Of a stretch of DNA of 19,229 bases, positions 1-8,649 are shown piece after piece. The stretch is from an uncultured Muribaculaceae bacterium. GTDB taxonomy: Bacteria > Bacteroidota > Bacteroidia > Bacteroidales > Muribaculaceae. A program made the position numbers and the translations under genes. Position 1 is the stretch's first letter. Each line of letters opens with the position of its first letter. The stretch covers positions 1 to 19,229 of the forward strand of contig CAJTQU010000031.1 of NCBI GenBank assembly GCA_910578665.1, given 5' to 3'. The notes below the pieces were generated by a model. That model was not told the origin of the DNA and did no database searches. It saw only the letters and a program-made list of their open reading frames with translations.

Positions 1-64
1 AAATTAAGATGCGTCAGCCCTGTAGAAAAAGTAGACATCTATAGGTTATGTAGCAAGAAAATGT

Positions 65-72
65 TAACTTTG
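65..72 (+). promoter_or_regulatory. Possible -7 box for the TPR-HTH regulator
   Basis: TAACTTTG matches the Bacteroidetes -7 consensus TAnnTTTG exactly. It lies about 160 nt before the regulator start at 235. No TTTG or TTG is visible about 20 bp upstream, so the -33 half is weak or missing. It is the only full match to the consensus upstream of this gene on the plus strand. The call rests on the motif alone. Confidence 0.3.
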
Positions 73-234
73 GAACTTGAAAACTATATTAGACAAATAT
101 CGTGCATTATAGGCATGTGGGCGGATTAGCGGCCAACTGTATCTACCGGCGTTAATACAAAATGGCTATTAATGCGTCTATTATGTCAAAACTAAAAATA
201 ATATCAGACAAACCTTTAAACCTAGCCTAATCCC

Positions 235-1344
235 ATGAAATACATATTACCAATACTAATCATAACCTTATCAGGTTTCTTATTCCAAATACCGGCCATA
301 ACCCGACAGTCTCCGAATGAAAAGAAAATTGATATGCAGATTTCGCTTGGAGAAAACATGTTTGCCAAAGGAGAACATCTAAAGGCTATAAAGCATCTTA
401 TGTCCGCGCAAGAATTAGCACGAGATTCCAACTACAAAGAATGGGAATGTCTCGCATATTATAATTTAGGAGTGTGCTATTTTTATATGTGCCAGAACGG
501 AGAAGCACTGGATAATTTCCAAAGAGCATATAATATAGATCTCGAACTGTCAAAAAACGACAAAAAAAGGAAAGAGGTGTCCAAAAATATCAGTATAATG
601 ATTCTTAACGGAATAGCCAGTGTTTTCTTTGAACAAGGAAAGTTTGACATGTGCCGGAAGTTTGTGACCAAAGCCTATAACATGGCGAAGAAAGCTAACG
701 ACCCCGAAATGATAAAAACCCTTGCCGGAGACATGGTGCTCCTTAATAATAAAGAAAAAAAATTTAACGAAGCCGAAAAATATCTAACCATAGCCCGTAA
801 GTTCGCATACGAGAACTGCAACGACCTGGCTACGTTTGACACATACGAGGCTGAGACACGATTCCACCAGAAAGACTATGACAAAGTTCTGAATCTGGCC
901 TCATCTATTATGAAAAACGATTGCGCCTCGCCTGACAACAAGGGCCTCATAATGATATACCTTATAAATATATATAGCGAACGGGGGGAATTTCAAAAAG
1001 CTGCCGCCTACGAAAGTGAAGCAGCCAGGCTTTGCTCATTAAAAAACAAAGACTACTTATTCGAGTCGTTATCTTCAATGTATGAACGTTCGGGAAACCT
1101 GTCCAAAGCTTTGGAAATGAAAGATTCGATGATAACATACCATGACAGTGTGATAAAACTAAATAATCAGCGATTGGTGCAGGGAGCCAACACTAAACTG
1201 GAAATCATAAAGTATAAGGCAGAGACTGAGAAGCAGATAGCCATGATACACCAACGCTACATTCTATGGGTCTCTGGCGGATGCATATTGCTGCTCATAC
1301 TCGTCATTACACTAATCGCCATCAACAGGCAAAAATCAAAATAA
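235..1344 (+). CDS. Membrane-anchored TPR sensor half of a split TPR-HTH regulator
   Basis: 369 aa. An N-terminal hydrophobic segment (residues 1-20, MKYILPILIITLSGFLFQIP) acts as a signal or anchor. It is followed by helical TPR-like repeats (about 30-310; for example G-E-H-L-K-A-I-K-H-L and the Y-Y-N-L-G-V-C-Y repeat core). A single transmembrane helix sits at about 343-364 (ILWVSGGCILLLILVITLIAIN). The reading frame stops just after it, at 1342-1344. In the family known from Bacteroidales the chain continues into a cytoplasmic coiled coil and a LuxR-like HTH. Exactly that continuation is present here in the -1 frame. The intact protein would be 552 aa (235-1892). The role inferred from the family is a one-component membrane sensor: periplasmic TPRs detect a ligand or partner and the cytoplasmic HTH regulates nearby genes. 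As it stands, this product would be membrane-bound without a DNA-binding domain. Confidence 0.8.
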   Translation: MKYILPILIITLSGFLFQIPAITRQSPNEKKIDMQISLGENMFAKGEHLKAIKHLMSAQELARDSNYKEWECLAYYNLGVCYFYMCQNGEALDNFQRAYNIDLELSKNDKKRKEVSKNISIMILNGIASVFFEQGKFDMCRKFVTKAYNMAKKANDPEMIKTLAGDMVLLNNKEKKFNEAEKYLTIARKFAYENCNDLATFDTYEAETRFHQKDYDKVLNLASSIMKNDCASPDNKGLIMIYLINIYSERGEFQKAAAYESEAARLCSLKNKDYLFESLSSMYERSGNLSKALEMKDSMITYHDSVIKLNNQRLVQGANTKLEIIKYKAETEKQIAMIHQRYILWVSGGCILLLILVITLIAINRQKSK

Positions 1345-1892
1345 GGCATAAACACCAACTAACCGAAATCGAGCTTGAAAAAGAACAGAAAGAGAAGCTT
1401 ATAGCCGAGGAACGAATGCATGAAACCGAACTAATAGCCCGGCACCAGAAAGAGATGCTTAAAAAAGAGATAGAACTGAAGAAACGCGAACTGTCTGTCT
1501 CAGCCATGTTTGTAAATTCGCGAAACGAACTTATCTGTGATCTTTCCAACCGTTTGGAAGCCATCAACGACAAATATAATCTGGATGAAATTGCCATCCT
1601 TAACCGAAGCCTGCACCAACAATTACGCACATACAATAACGAAAAAAACATGATGACCAGCTTCGAAGCCGCCGATCCAGAATTCGCAAAGAAGCTATTG
1701 GAGAAGCATCCAGAACTGCTGCAATCTGATGTAAGATTCCTATCCTATGTCAGGATGAACATGTCAAACAAAGAGATCGCCATGCTTCTTAACATAGCGC
1801 CCGACTCATGTAAAAGACGCAAGAACCGCCTTAGCAAGAAGCTCCAGCTTGAAAATTCATCTGTGCTATTCGAATATCTGACCCAGTTCTAA
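1266..1892 (+). pseudogene. Coiled coil and LuxR-like HTH half of the split TPR-HTH regulator
   Basis: This frame carries the missing C-terminal half of the preceding TPR gene. Meaningful coding starts at about 1323 (I-K-I-R-H-K-H-Q-L-T-E-I-E-L-E-K). A long charged coiled coil rich in E, K and R follows, with the family-typical stretch R-E-L-S-V-S-A-M-F-V-N-S-R-N-E-L. A terminal helix-turn-helix ends the chain (R-M-N-M-S-N-K-E-I-A-M-L-L-N-I-A then R-R-K-N-R-L-S-K-K-L). One extra A in the run at 1331-1335 or 1338-1341 would join both halves in one frame. The first 57 bases from ATG 1266 are an out-of-frame reading of the transmembrane region. If the half is made separately it might start at ATG 1416. 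No independent promoter was seen. It could be a true frameshift mutation, a slippage-prone switch or a sequencing error. Confidence 0.7.
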
Positions 1893-1908
1893 ATTTAAGT
1901 TAGTCCTA

Positions 1909-1986
1909 GTCTGTCGCAATTAAACATTATGGCCCGTGGAATGCCGTAGCGACATATGCCGTAGAACAGACTTATTCAGCCATAAT
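1909..1986. repeat. Nested dyads between regulator and secreted-protein operon
   Basis: Two inverted repeats interlock: GTCTGT (1909-1914) with ACAGAC (1966-1971), and ATTATGGC (1926-1933) with GCCATAAT (1979-1986). ATGCCGTAG occurs as a direct repeat at 1941-1949 and 1956-1964. The two pairings cannot form simultaneously as simple stems, so this could be a terminator region for the regulator gene or a switchable structure. No clear U-run follows on either strand. Confidence 0.4.
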
Positions 1987-2054
1987 TTAATATCAAAATG
2001 ACATATAATAGTTCAATATTAGCATTTTTGAAACTATTATCAGCAATTAACATT

Positions 2055-2074
2055 TTTGTCACCCATTTGTCACC
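2055..2074. promoter_or_regulatory. Tandem 9-bp operator-like repeat upstream of the operon promoter
   Basis: TTTGTCACC occurs at 2055-2063 and 2066-2074, an 11-bp period that puts both copies on the same face of the helix. The pair ends 10 bp upstream of the -33 element of the operon promoter, a usual place for an activator site. An HTH protein such as the adjacent regulator could bind it; that link is inferred from position only. An imperfect 9-bp dyad (ATAATAGTT 2005-2013 with AACTATTAT 2032-2040) sits just upstream. Confidence 0.4.
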
Positions 2075-2084
2075 ATCAAAAAGC

Positions 2085-2115
2085 TTGACATTAAAATATT
2101 ATTTATCTAAGTTTG
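2085..2115 (+). promoter_or_regulatory. Promoter of the secreted-protein operon
   Basis: TTG at 2085-2087 (within CTTGAC) and TAAGTTTG at 2108-2115 are separated by 20 bp. This agrees with the Bacteroidetes -33 / -7 (TAnnTTTG) promoter. Transcription would begin near 2122 and leave a leader of about 35 nt before ATG 2157. Confidence 0.65.
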
Positions 2116-2156
2116 CGACATCGAAATGATTTATTAACCATTTAATCAATCGCAAT

Positions 2157-5100
2157 ATGGTAAAGAAACTCACAACGCTTTTAGGCATATGCGCCATCGG
2201 GGGAGTATGCATATACTCCGTTCCTACACAGCCGACCATGCAGCCGACAGCAAAATCTGACAGCTACACCAAGACTGCCAAAGGTGAAACAATCAAACTT
2301 TCACCATCCAACAAATTAAACTTTGCCAGAGCGGAAGAAAGAGCGATACAGGCATCGCCGTTCGGTATTTCCTCTAGTAGACGAAAACACAACGCGCCTG
2401 CTCGGATCGCGGCCGCACAGAACGTAGCAGACAGCATTGTGCTGTACGGCCTGAACTACGTAGACGGCACATGGCAGACAATGTCACCGTTAGGAAGCAA
2501 CGTATTCTCATTCCACGCAGCACCCACATCAAATTTTCTTAAGGCATCAGAAGAGATGGAACGCCCTATGGCCGCTTTCTATGCCAAAGGACGATTCCAC
2601 CTGCTTTTCAGCACAAGGGTTGAAGATGAAAATTACAACTCTTTCTGCTCGGTACATATGAAAGTATATGATGCAGACTCATGGAAAGAAATTGAAACAG
2701 TGACGATTGCCGACAACGTAGAGGGATGGGACTATTTCCTACGCCAGGTAGCCGCATACGACCCGTTAACAGACAAAACATACACAATGTCATGGGGAGA
2801 CGGAAAGCCTCTGATCAGCATTGACATGAACAACTATGAGACAAAAATTATAGGTGGAAATGCCAATAAATTTGTCCAGACTATGTTTGTCGATGACAAA
2901 GGCCAGCTTTTCGGCATTACATTTGATGACAAAAAGCTATACAAAATAGACAAGGCAAATGGCGAAATGGCCGAAGTAGGAGAGATTGACATACCGTTCG
3001 GCATCTCTACAGACCCTATGTCGGCAGTCTTCAACCCTGTGACCCAAAAAGCATACTGGGTAGCGGTAAACGGAGATAACAAAGAATCTGTACTATTTAC
3101 ACTTGACCCATATACGGCCCATGCGGAAAAGGTGGCCGACATGCCTGACAACGAGCATATTCTCGGCCTCTACATGCCCGAGACCAACGCATCAGCCCCC
3201 TCTGCACCGACAAAGATAAATTTCAAAGACGGTACCCTGACATTTAAAGCCCCATCTGTGACATACACATCGAAAGAAAACCTGTCGGGAATTCTTACGG
3301 CGCGTGTTGCCGAAAACGGGAAAACACTGAAAACCGTCAATGTGAATCCAGGCCAGGATGCAAGCATAAACCTCGACCTGGAAGACGGTGAGCACCACTT
3401 GGTTCTTAGTATTGAAAACAGGGTAGGAAAATCACAAGAACGACGTCTTGACACATATATCGGCAACGATGTGCCTTGCGCGGTCAACAATCTGCGGTTA
3501 TCGATGGAAAACACTAAAAACGCTGTCTTGACCTGGGATGCCCCCGACAAGTCTGTACACGGGGCCGCAATCAACGATAACACCCTTAACTACACGGTAA
3601 TAAGATGGCCCGATGAGGTTATCGTGGCCGAAGGACTGACAACTACCTCATTCACAGAACCTATTCCGGAGGCACATGCACGCTATTATTATGAAGTAAT
3701 AGCATTTTCCGGCAATCTCGAAGGCGAGCATACCGTTTCAAATACAGTTACCGGCGGAGCTATATGGCTGCCTCCATACATTGAAACATTTGAAACTCAG
3801 GATGATTTCGACACATTTAAAATTATCGATGCCAACAATGACTTAAATACCTGGAGTTTCCTGCTGCCTGTAAATTCGACCAACGGCGGTTATGCCTACC
3901 TTCACGGCAACGGAACCCCTGATGTCGACACCGGCATATATGAGGGCAACGGCAATGACGATTATCTCATATCTCCGTCCATAAAGCTAAAAGCAGGTGT
4001 TGATTACCGTATATCGTTTGAAACATACAACAACTGGTACTCATATGAACATCTCACCATCTATCTAGGAAAAGAGCATAACAGAACAGGGAATGAAACA
4101 CAGATTTTCACCTCTGACAAAATAGAGCCTAATTCATCTTACTCATTTCTATTCAATGTTCCCAAAGACGGACTTTATAACCTGCTCTTCCACGGAGACA
4201 ATCCCGGACCAAGCGTAAACCTGCTGCTAGACAATATATCTATTGACGAATATGCCACATTAAACGGCCCCGGATGTGTCACAGACCTCAAAGTAACTGC
4301 AGGAGCGTCAGGAGCTCTTGAGAATACTCTGCAATTTACAGCTCCCACTTCGACATACAAGGGTGAGACACTCTCTTCTATCGACCGGGTCGAGATCTAC
4401 CGCAACAACGGCCGCAAGCCTGCCAAAGTGTTTGACAAGGTTAGCCCAGGTGATAAAATCACATGGCTTGACACCGGTGTAGAACAGGGCATGGTTAACT
4501 ACAAGATACTCGTTTTCAATGACAAAGGCCAGGGGCAGGAAGCTCTTGCAAGCGTATGGACGGGGCTTGACCAGCCAGCACTGGTGAGCAATGCCAAAAT
4601 AAGAATGAACGATGAATATAAGGCTGTGGCCTCGTTCGAGAAAGTAGGCAGCACAGGCATGCACGGAGGATATGTGGACCCCTCAGAGGTAAAATACGCA
4701 CTCTACCGTTATAATGAATACAGCTGGGATATGCCATGGGAACAGGTGACCGAATTTGCCGACATAACCGAGATCACAGACAATTCATATTCAGGATGGG
4801 GTCAGGCATGGGTGGACTACGCGGTCGTAGCGTCTAACAGTGCCGGACTTTCAGACGGAAGAACACTGGGCATCGTGCTCGGCGAACCATATGCGCGTCC
4901 CTATAACGAATCTTTTGCTTACGGATTTGCCAACATGGGGCCATGGACTTTGATAGCGGAATCTTATGACTATGCCTGGAATATGGTCACCGGCTCGAGA
5001 TTGCGGACAAAACCATATGACAACGATGAAGGCATGCTGCAATTCTCATACAAAGCTCCGGATTCAAACTCCCAGGTCATAGTCGGTCCTAGAACCAGCC

Positions 5101-6761
5101 TTGAAGGCTCTGCAAACCCACAGCTTTCATTCTTCATGAATCACGGATTTGAGGCCGAAACGGAAGACCTGCTACTCGACGTGTACTTAAACTACGATGA
5201 TACAGGATGGGATAAAACCGCGACAATACCATACAACAACGGCTCTGCAGGATGGGAACGCTATGCCATTCCTTTGAAAAAAAATGCCGGCAACGTTCAG
5301 ATAGCATTCGGAGGATATGCCGCCGATGCCAGCGCTCCTATCTACATCGATGCCATTGAGATAGCCGAGGGAAATGATACAGACATGGCCGTTAAGGAAA
5401 TCTCTGTCTCGTCAAAACGCATAAACGCCGGAGAGAAAGCTACCGTCAACGTAGCAATCGCCAACTATGGAATCAAGAATGCCGAAAATGTAGATGTCAT
5501 ACTTTCTGACAATGGCAATGAACTAATGAAACACACCGTAGCACAGATCAAGCCAAACGATGTTACCAATGTTTCATTTGAGATAGCCACAACGCGAAAA
5601 GACGCTTCTAGAAGGTTCTCGCTGACGGCGACAACAAAAATAGCCGGCGACAACAACACGGACAACAATACCAGCAATCCTGTAGGAGTATATGTAAAAG
5701 GTTCCATACTTCCCAAAGCAACCTCTCTGGCAGGTAAGAAAGAGGGATCTGACATTGTCCTCTCTTGGGAAAAGCCCAAAACTTGTGAAATAAACGATGC
5801 TGTCACCGATGATTTCGACAGCTATGAATCGTTCATCATCGACGGCATAGGCGACTGGATGACTTATGACGGCGACGGCGCTCCAACCGTATACTTCGGA
5901 GGTCCTGAAATACCAAACGTTTTCCTGCCCAAGGCATGGCAGATATGGGCGCCTGAAGAAGCCGGTTTCTCACTTGAGAAATTCGATATGCTCACGCCGC
6001 ATTCCGGTGACAAATATCTAGCATGCTGGGCTGCTTCGGACGGTAATTCAGCCACACTTCCCAATGATGACTGGTTTATTTCACCGGAAGTAACAGGAGG
6101 TACAGATGTTTCGTTCTGGTACCGCATGCCTAATGACGGCTCAGATCCGCAATTATTTGAAATGCTATATTCTTCCACCGACCGCGAACCGGAAAGCTTC
6201 ACAGCATTTGACTCTGACGGTATTACATTCGGAACCAACTGGGTTTATTTTGAATTCACTCTTCCTGAAGATGCCCGATACTTCGCGATACGCAGCTGTA
6301 GTTCCGGCTCTTACACCGTGGCACTGCTCGATGACATAACCTACACGCCGCTCTATAGTTCGACAACCTCCCTTAATCTGGCAGGCTACAACATATATCG
6401 TGATGACGAATTGATCTCGAACGTCACAGACACGTCATACATCGATAAAGACGCTGGTTCAACAAAACACATCTATAATGTAACTGCGGTCTATAAAGAG
6501 GGCGAATCAAACTATTCCAACGACTTCAATAGCGACACAAACTCAGTTATGAAGCCTAGTACAGCCGGCTACCCCGTGGTACGCACGCATCATAACATGA
6601 TTGAAGTCTTGAATGCCGAGGGACTGGAAACCACTATCGCTTCGTCACAAGGTATCATTCTATTCAACGGTATCGCCGACGGTATGCTTCGTATAAGTGC
6701 CGATCCGGGCATCTATATGGTAAATATCAATGGCTCTAGATTCAAAGCCATTGTGAAATAA
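2157..6761 (+). CDS. Large secreted multi-domain protein with choice-of-anchor J and FN3-like modules
   Basis: 1534 aa with an N-terminal signal peptide (MVKKLTTLLGICAIGG, about residues 1-22). Residues about 90-345 read like a beta-propeller-type sheet domain. FN3-like segments follow (about 350-435 and 440-530). A choice-of-anchor J / cleaved-adhesin jelly roll is at about 541-700, with the hallmark order E-T-F, D-D-Y-L-I-S-P-S-I and L-L-L-D-N-I-S-I. A second jelly-roll module is at about 910-1075, a CARDB-like module at about 1076-1180, and a third anchor-J module at about 1217-1400 (D-D-W-F-I-S-P-E and V-A-L-L-D-D-I). A last FN3-like unit and a C-terminal tail ending G-I-Y-M-V-N-I-N-G-S-R-F-K-A-I-V-K complete the chain. 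The tail resembles a type A T9SS sorting domain. Likely role, inferred: cell-surface or secreted binding of protein or glycan. No catalytic motif was recognised. It is first in a three-gene run with Omp28-like and M6 protease genes. Confidence 0.8.
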   Translation: MVKKLTTLLGICAIGGVCIYSVPTQPTMQPTAKSDSYTKTAKGETIKLSPSNKLNFARAEERAIQASPFGISSSRRKHNAPARIAAAQNVADSIVLYGLNYVDGTWQTMSPLGSNVFSFHAAPTSNFLKASEEMERPMAAFYAKGRFHLLFSTRVEDENYNSFCSVHMKVYDADSWKEIETVTIADNVEGWDYFLRQVAAYDPLTDKTYTMSWGDGKPLISIDMNNYETKIIGGNANKFVQTMFVDDKGQLFGITFDDKKLYKIDKANGEMAEVGEIDIPFGISTDPMSAVFNPVTQKAYWVAVNGDNKESVLFTLDPYTAHAEKVADMPDNEHILGLYMPETNASAPSAPTKINFKDGTLTFKAPSVTYTSKENLSGILTARVAENGKTLKTVNVNPGQDASINLDLEDGEHHLVLSIENRVGKSQERRLDTYIGNDVPCAVNNLRLSMENTKNAVLTWDAPDKSVHGAAINDNTLNYTVIRWPDEVIVAEGLTTTSFTEPIPEAHARYYYEVIAFSGNLEGEHTVSNTVTGGAIWLPPYIETFETQDDFDTFKIIDANNDLNTWSFLLPVNSTNGGYAYLHGNGTPDVDTGIYEGNGNDDYLISPSIKLKAGVDYRISFETYNNWYSYEHLTIYLGKEHNRTGNETQIFTSDKIEPNSSYSFLFNVPKDGLYNLLFHGDNPGPSVNLLLDNISIDEYATLNGPGCVTDLKVTAGASGALENTLQFTAPTSTYKGETLSSIDRVEIYRNNGRKPAKVFDKVSPGDKITWLDTGVEQGMVNYKILVFNDKGQGQEALASVWTGLDQPALVSNAKIRMNDEYKAVASFEKVGSTGMHGGYVDPSEVKYALYRYNEYSWDMPWEQVTEFADITEITDNSYSGWGQAWVDYAVVASNSAGLSDGRTLGIVLGEPYARPYNESFAYGFANMGPWTLIAESYDYAWNMVTGSRLRTKPYDNDEGMLQFSYKAPDSNSQVIVGPRTSLEGSANPQLSFFMNHGFEAETEDLLLDVYLNYDDTGWDKTATIPYNNGSAGWERYAIPLKKNAGNVQIAFGGYAADASAPIYIDAIEIAEGNDTDMAVKEISVSSKRINAGEKATVNVAIANYGIKNAENVDVILSDNGNELMKHTVAQIKPNDVTNVSFEIATTRKDASRRFSLTATTKIAGDNNTDNNTSNPVGVYVKGSILPKATSLAGKKEGSDIVLSWEKPKTCEINDAVTDDFDSYESFIIDGIGDWMTYDGDGAPTVYFGGPEIPNVFLPKAWQIWAPEEAGFSLEKFDMLTPHSGDKYLACWAASDGNSATLPNDDWFISPEVTGGTDVSFWYRMPNDGSDPQLFEMLYSSTDREPESFTAFDSDGITFGTNWVYFEFTLPEDARYFAIRSCSSGSYTVALLDDITYTPLYSSTTSLNLAGYNIYRDDELISNVTDTSYIDKDAGSTKHIYNVTAVYKEGESNYSNDFNSDTNSVMKPSTAGYPVVRTHHNMIEVLNAEGLETTIASSQGIILFNGIADGMLRISADPGIYMVNINGSRFKAIVK

Positions 6762-6774
6762 CAATTTTTTACAT

Positions 6775-6812
6775 GAAGACATTTGTCGCTTCACAAAGCG
6801 GCAGATGTCTTC
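6775..6812 (+). repeat. 17-bp intercistronic hairpin
   Basis: GAAGACATTTGTCGCTT (6775-6791) pairs with AAGCGGCAGATGTCTTC (6796-6812) over all 17 positions. Two pairs are G-U wobbles, and the loop is CACA. It lies in the 67-bp gap between the adhesin-like gene and the Omp28-like gene and ends 16 nt before ATG 6829. There is no U-run after it (TCTTAAAA), so full termination is unlikely. It may be a partial attenuator or an mRNA 3'-end stabiliser that sets different amounts of the first and second products. Confidence 0.65.
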
Positions 6813-6828
6813 TCTTAAAAAAAACACT

Positions 6829-8649
6829 ATGAAAAAATCCATACTATTATTTTTATACCCGGCTCTTGCCTGTCTCAATGCTTTTAGCCAGGTAGAACTG
6901 CGCTATGGGGCGGAAATGGATTCTGGCTGGGGCGATGCCAATTCTGTAGTCACCCCGTATGTATCATTTCCAACAGAATTTATAGAGTCATATGCAGGAA
7001 ACCGAATCACAAAAGTGATGATCGGACTTCAGAAAAAAGCGACAAACGGATATTTGTATATAAAACATAATCCGGAAGATCCCCAATACATATACAGGCA
7101 GAAGCTCGGAGACCTTACACAAGGATGGAACGAAATCATACTTGAGACACCTTATGAAATCACAGGCCTCGAGAATATCGCTATAGGATATAAAGGCTCG
7201 TTCGCAGAAGCCGGAGGCGTGGGATACAGCAATGAGAAATTCACCAACGGCGACAAGGTATACTACAACAGCCAGGATCGTTGGACCTCTACTGGCGGAT
7301 CGATATGCATAAAGGCGTTGGTAGAAGGAGATGCCATGCCGCAAAACGAAATGATGATCTCGCGAATCACAGACCGCACCGCTCCCTATGAGGCGGAATC
7401 TGTGCCGTATACGGTTGTCGTACGCAATGTAGGAGCAAACACTGTATATTCATACAGTCTCGCAATAACCGTCAACGGAGTTTCGGAAAATCTGCTCCGA
7501 GAGAGAAATCTAATGACAAACAGAAGCGACACCGTGATATTTGACGTGCCAAGTGCAATACCTGGCAGATATGACGTATCAGTGTCTGTTGAAAAAGTCA
7601 ACGGCACAGAGGATCACTACCCGGCGAATAACACCACTTCGGCCGTACTGACAGTGAGAGACAAAGCATTCGCACGAAGAATAGTGTGCGAAGAGCACAC
7701 CGGCATATGGTGTGGTTTCTGCCCTCGCGGAATCGTAGGACTTGAACTTATGAAAGAGGCCCATCCAGACCATTTTATTCCGATATGTATCCATTCCGGC
7801 GACGACCCCATGGTTATAAGCCCCGATACTGACTACAGCTATAGCATGTTTATCGAATCATGCGTGGGCGCTCCGTATTGCAACGTCAATCGCCGGCTTT
7901 CAGGAGACCCGTATCTCGATATTGACAGACTTTACAAACTGGAATCAGAATCAGAAAACCATATCGCCATAGAAACCAGTGCTTCATGGAACAACGACGG
8001 CACTATCTCGGTAAAGAGTATCTATCTCTCTGACATAGATATAGAAACTCCTGCATTATCTATAGCATACACTCTCACTGAAGACGGGATAAGGGGATAC
8101 GCACAGACTAATTATTATGCAGGAGGAAGAAACGGCGAAATGTATGGTTGGGAAGAGAAAACCGACCCTGCCGTCGATGTTACATTCAACGATGTGGCAC
8201 GAGGTATATTCGGAGGATATACCGGCATGCCGCTACCGACGGAACCCATGAGGGCCTATACACGCTATAAGCATGAATACACGATACAAGTGCCACCCTC
8301 TGTCTCCGACAAAACAAAACTGCATGTCATCGGACAAATAATCGATTCCAAGTCCAACCAAATACAGAACGCCATGTCTACATCTGTAGAAGGCGATATC
8401 CCGAATCATGTTGAAAATATCGGTATAGACCTAGAAGCCATAAACATACACACTTCAAACGGACTTATGACGATAACAGGAAAAGAAATAGACGGTTCTA
8501 AAATGCGAATTGCCGACATATGCGGCAACACAGTATTCAGCACAACACTGTCTGGTGACAGCAATATTATAGATACCCGTCTAAAAGGCTTTTATATCAT
8601 CGTCATCGAGAAAAATAATATTATAAAATCATTTAAGATTATTTTATAA
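6829..8649 (+). CDS. Secreted Omp28-like protein with thioredoxin-type C-x-x-C
   Basis: 606 aa from ATG 6829, chosen over the in-frame ATG at 6805. The 6829 start gives a clean signal peptide (MKKSILLFLYPALACLNAFS), and 6805 lies inside the hairpin. Residues about 22-165 form a beta-rich N-terminal domain. About 172-280 look CARDB-like (S-V-P-Y-T-V-V-V-R-N-V-G-A-N-T-V). From about 285 comes the Omp28-type thioredoxin-like domain: E-E-H-T-G-I-W-C-G-F-C-P-R-G with Cys295 and Cys298. The C-terminus ends with a T9SS type A-like tail (L-K-G-F-Y-I-I-V-I-E-K-N-N). Omp28 is a known Porphyromonas outer-membrane protein; the biochemical role of the family is unsettled. A thiol-disulfide role outside the cytoplasm is inferred from C-x-x-C. 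Its stop overlaps the start of the protease gene (TAATG), which suggests translational coupling. Confidence 0.8.
   Translation: MKKSILLFLYPALACLNAFSQVELRYGAEMDSGWGDANSVVTPYVSFPTEFIESYAGNRITKVMIGLQKKATNGYLYIKHNPEDPQYIYRQKLGDLTQGWNEIILETPYEITGLENIAIGYKGSFAEAGGVGYSNEKFTNGDKVYYNSQDRWTSTGGSICIKALVEGDAMPQNEMMISRITDRTAPYEAESVPYTVVVRNVGANTVYSYSLAITVNGVSENLLRERNLMTNRSDTVIFDVPSAIPGRYDVSVSVEKVNGTEDHYPANNTTSAVLTVRDKAFARRIVCEEHTGIWCGFCPRGIVGLELMKEAHPDHFIPICIHSGDDPMVISPDTDYSYSMFIESCVGAPYCNVNRRLSGDPYLDIDRLYKLESESENHIAIETSASWNNDGTISVKSIYLSDIDIETPALSIAYTLTEDGIRGYAQTNYYAGGRNGEMYGWEEKTDPAVDVTFNDVARGIFGGYTGMPLPTEPMRAYTRYKHEYTIQVPPSVSDKTKLHVIGQIIDSKSNQIQNAMSTSVEGDIPNHVENIGIDLEAINIHTSNGLMTITGKEIDGSKMRIADICGNTVFSTTLSGDSNIIDTRLKGFYIIVIEKNNIIKSFKIIL

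Noticed and set aside
1330..1345. Programmed -1 ribosomal frameshift in the regulator
   Set aside because: Zero-frame codons CAA AAA TCA AAA TAA do not form an X-XXY-YYZ heptamer, and the A runs (5 and 4) are short for efficient slippage. A mutation or sequence error explains it more simply.
6805..6828. Upstream ATG start for the Omp28-like gene
   Set aside because: It adds eight polar residues before a good signal peptide and lies within the stem of the 17-bp hairpin; ATG 6829 is better.
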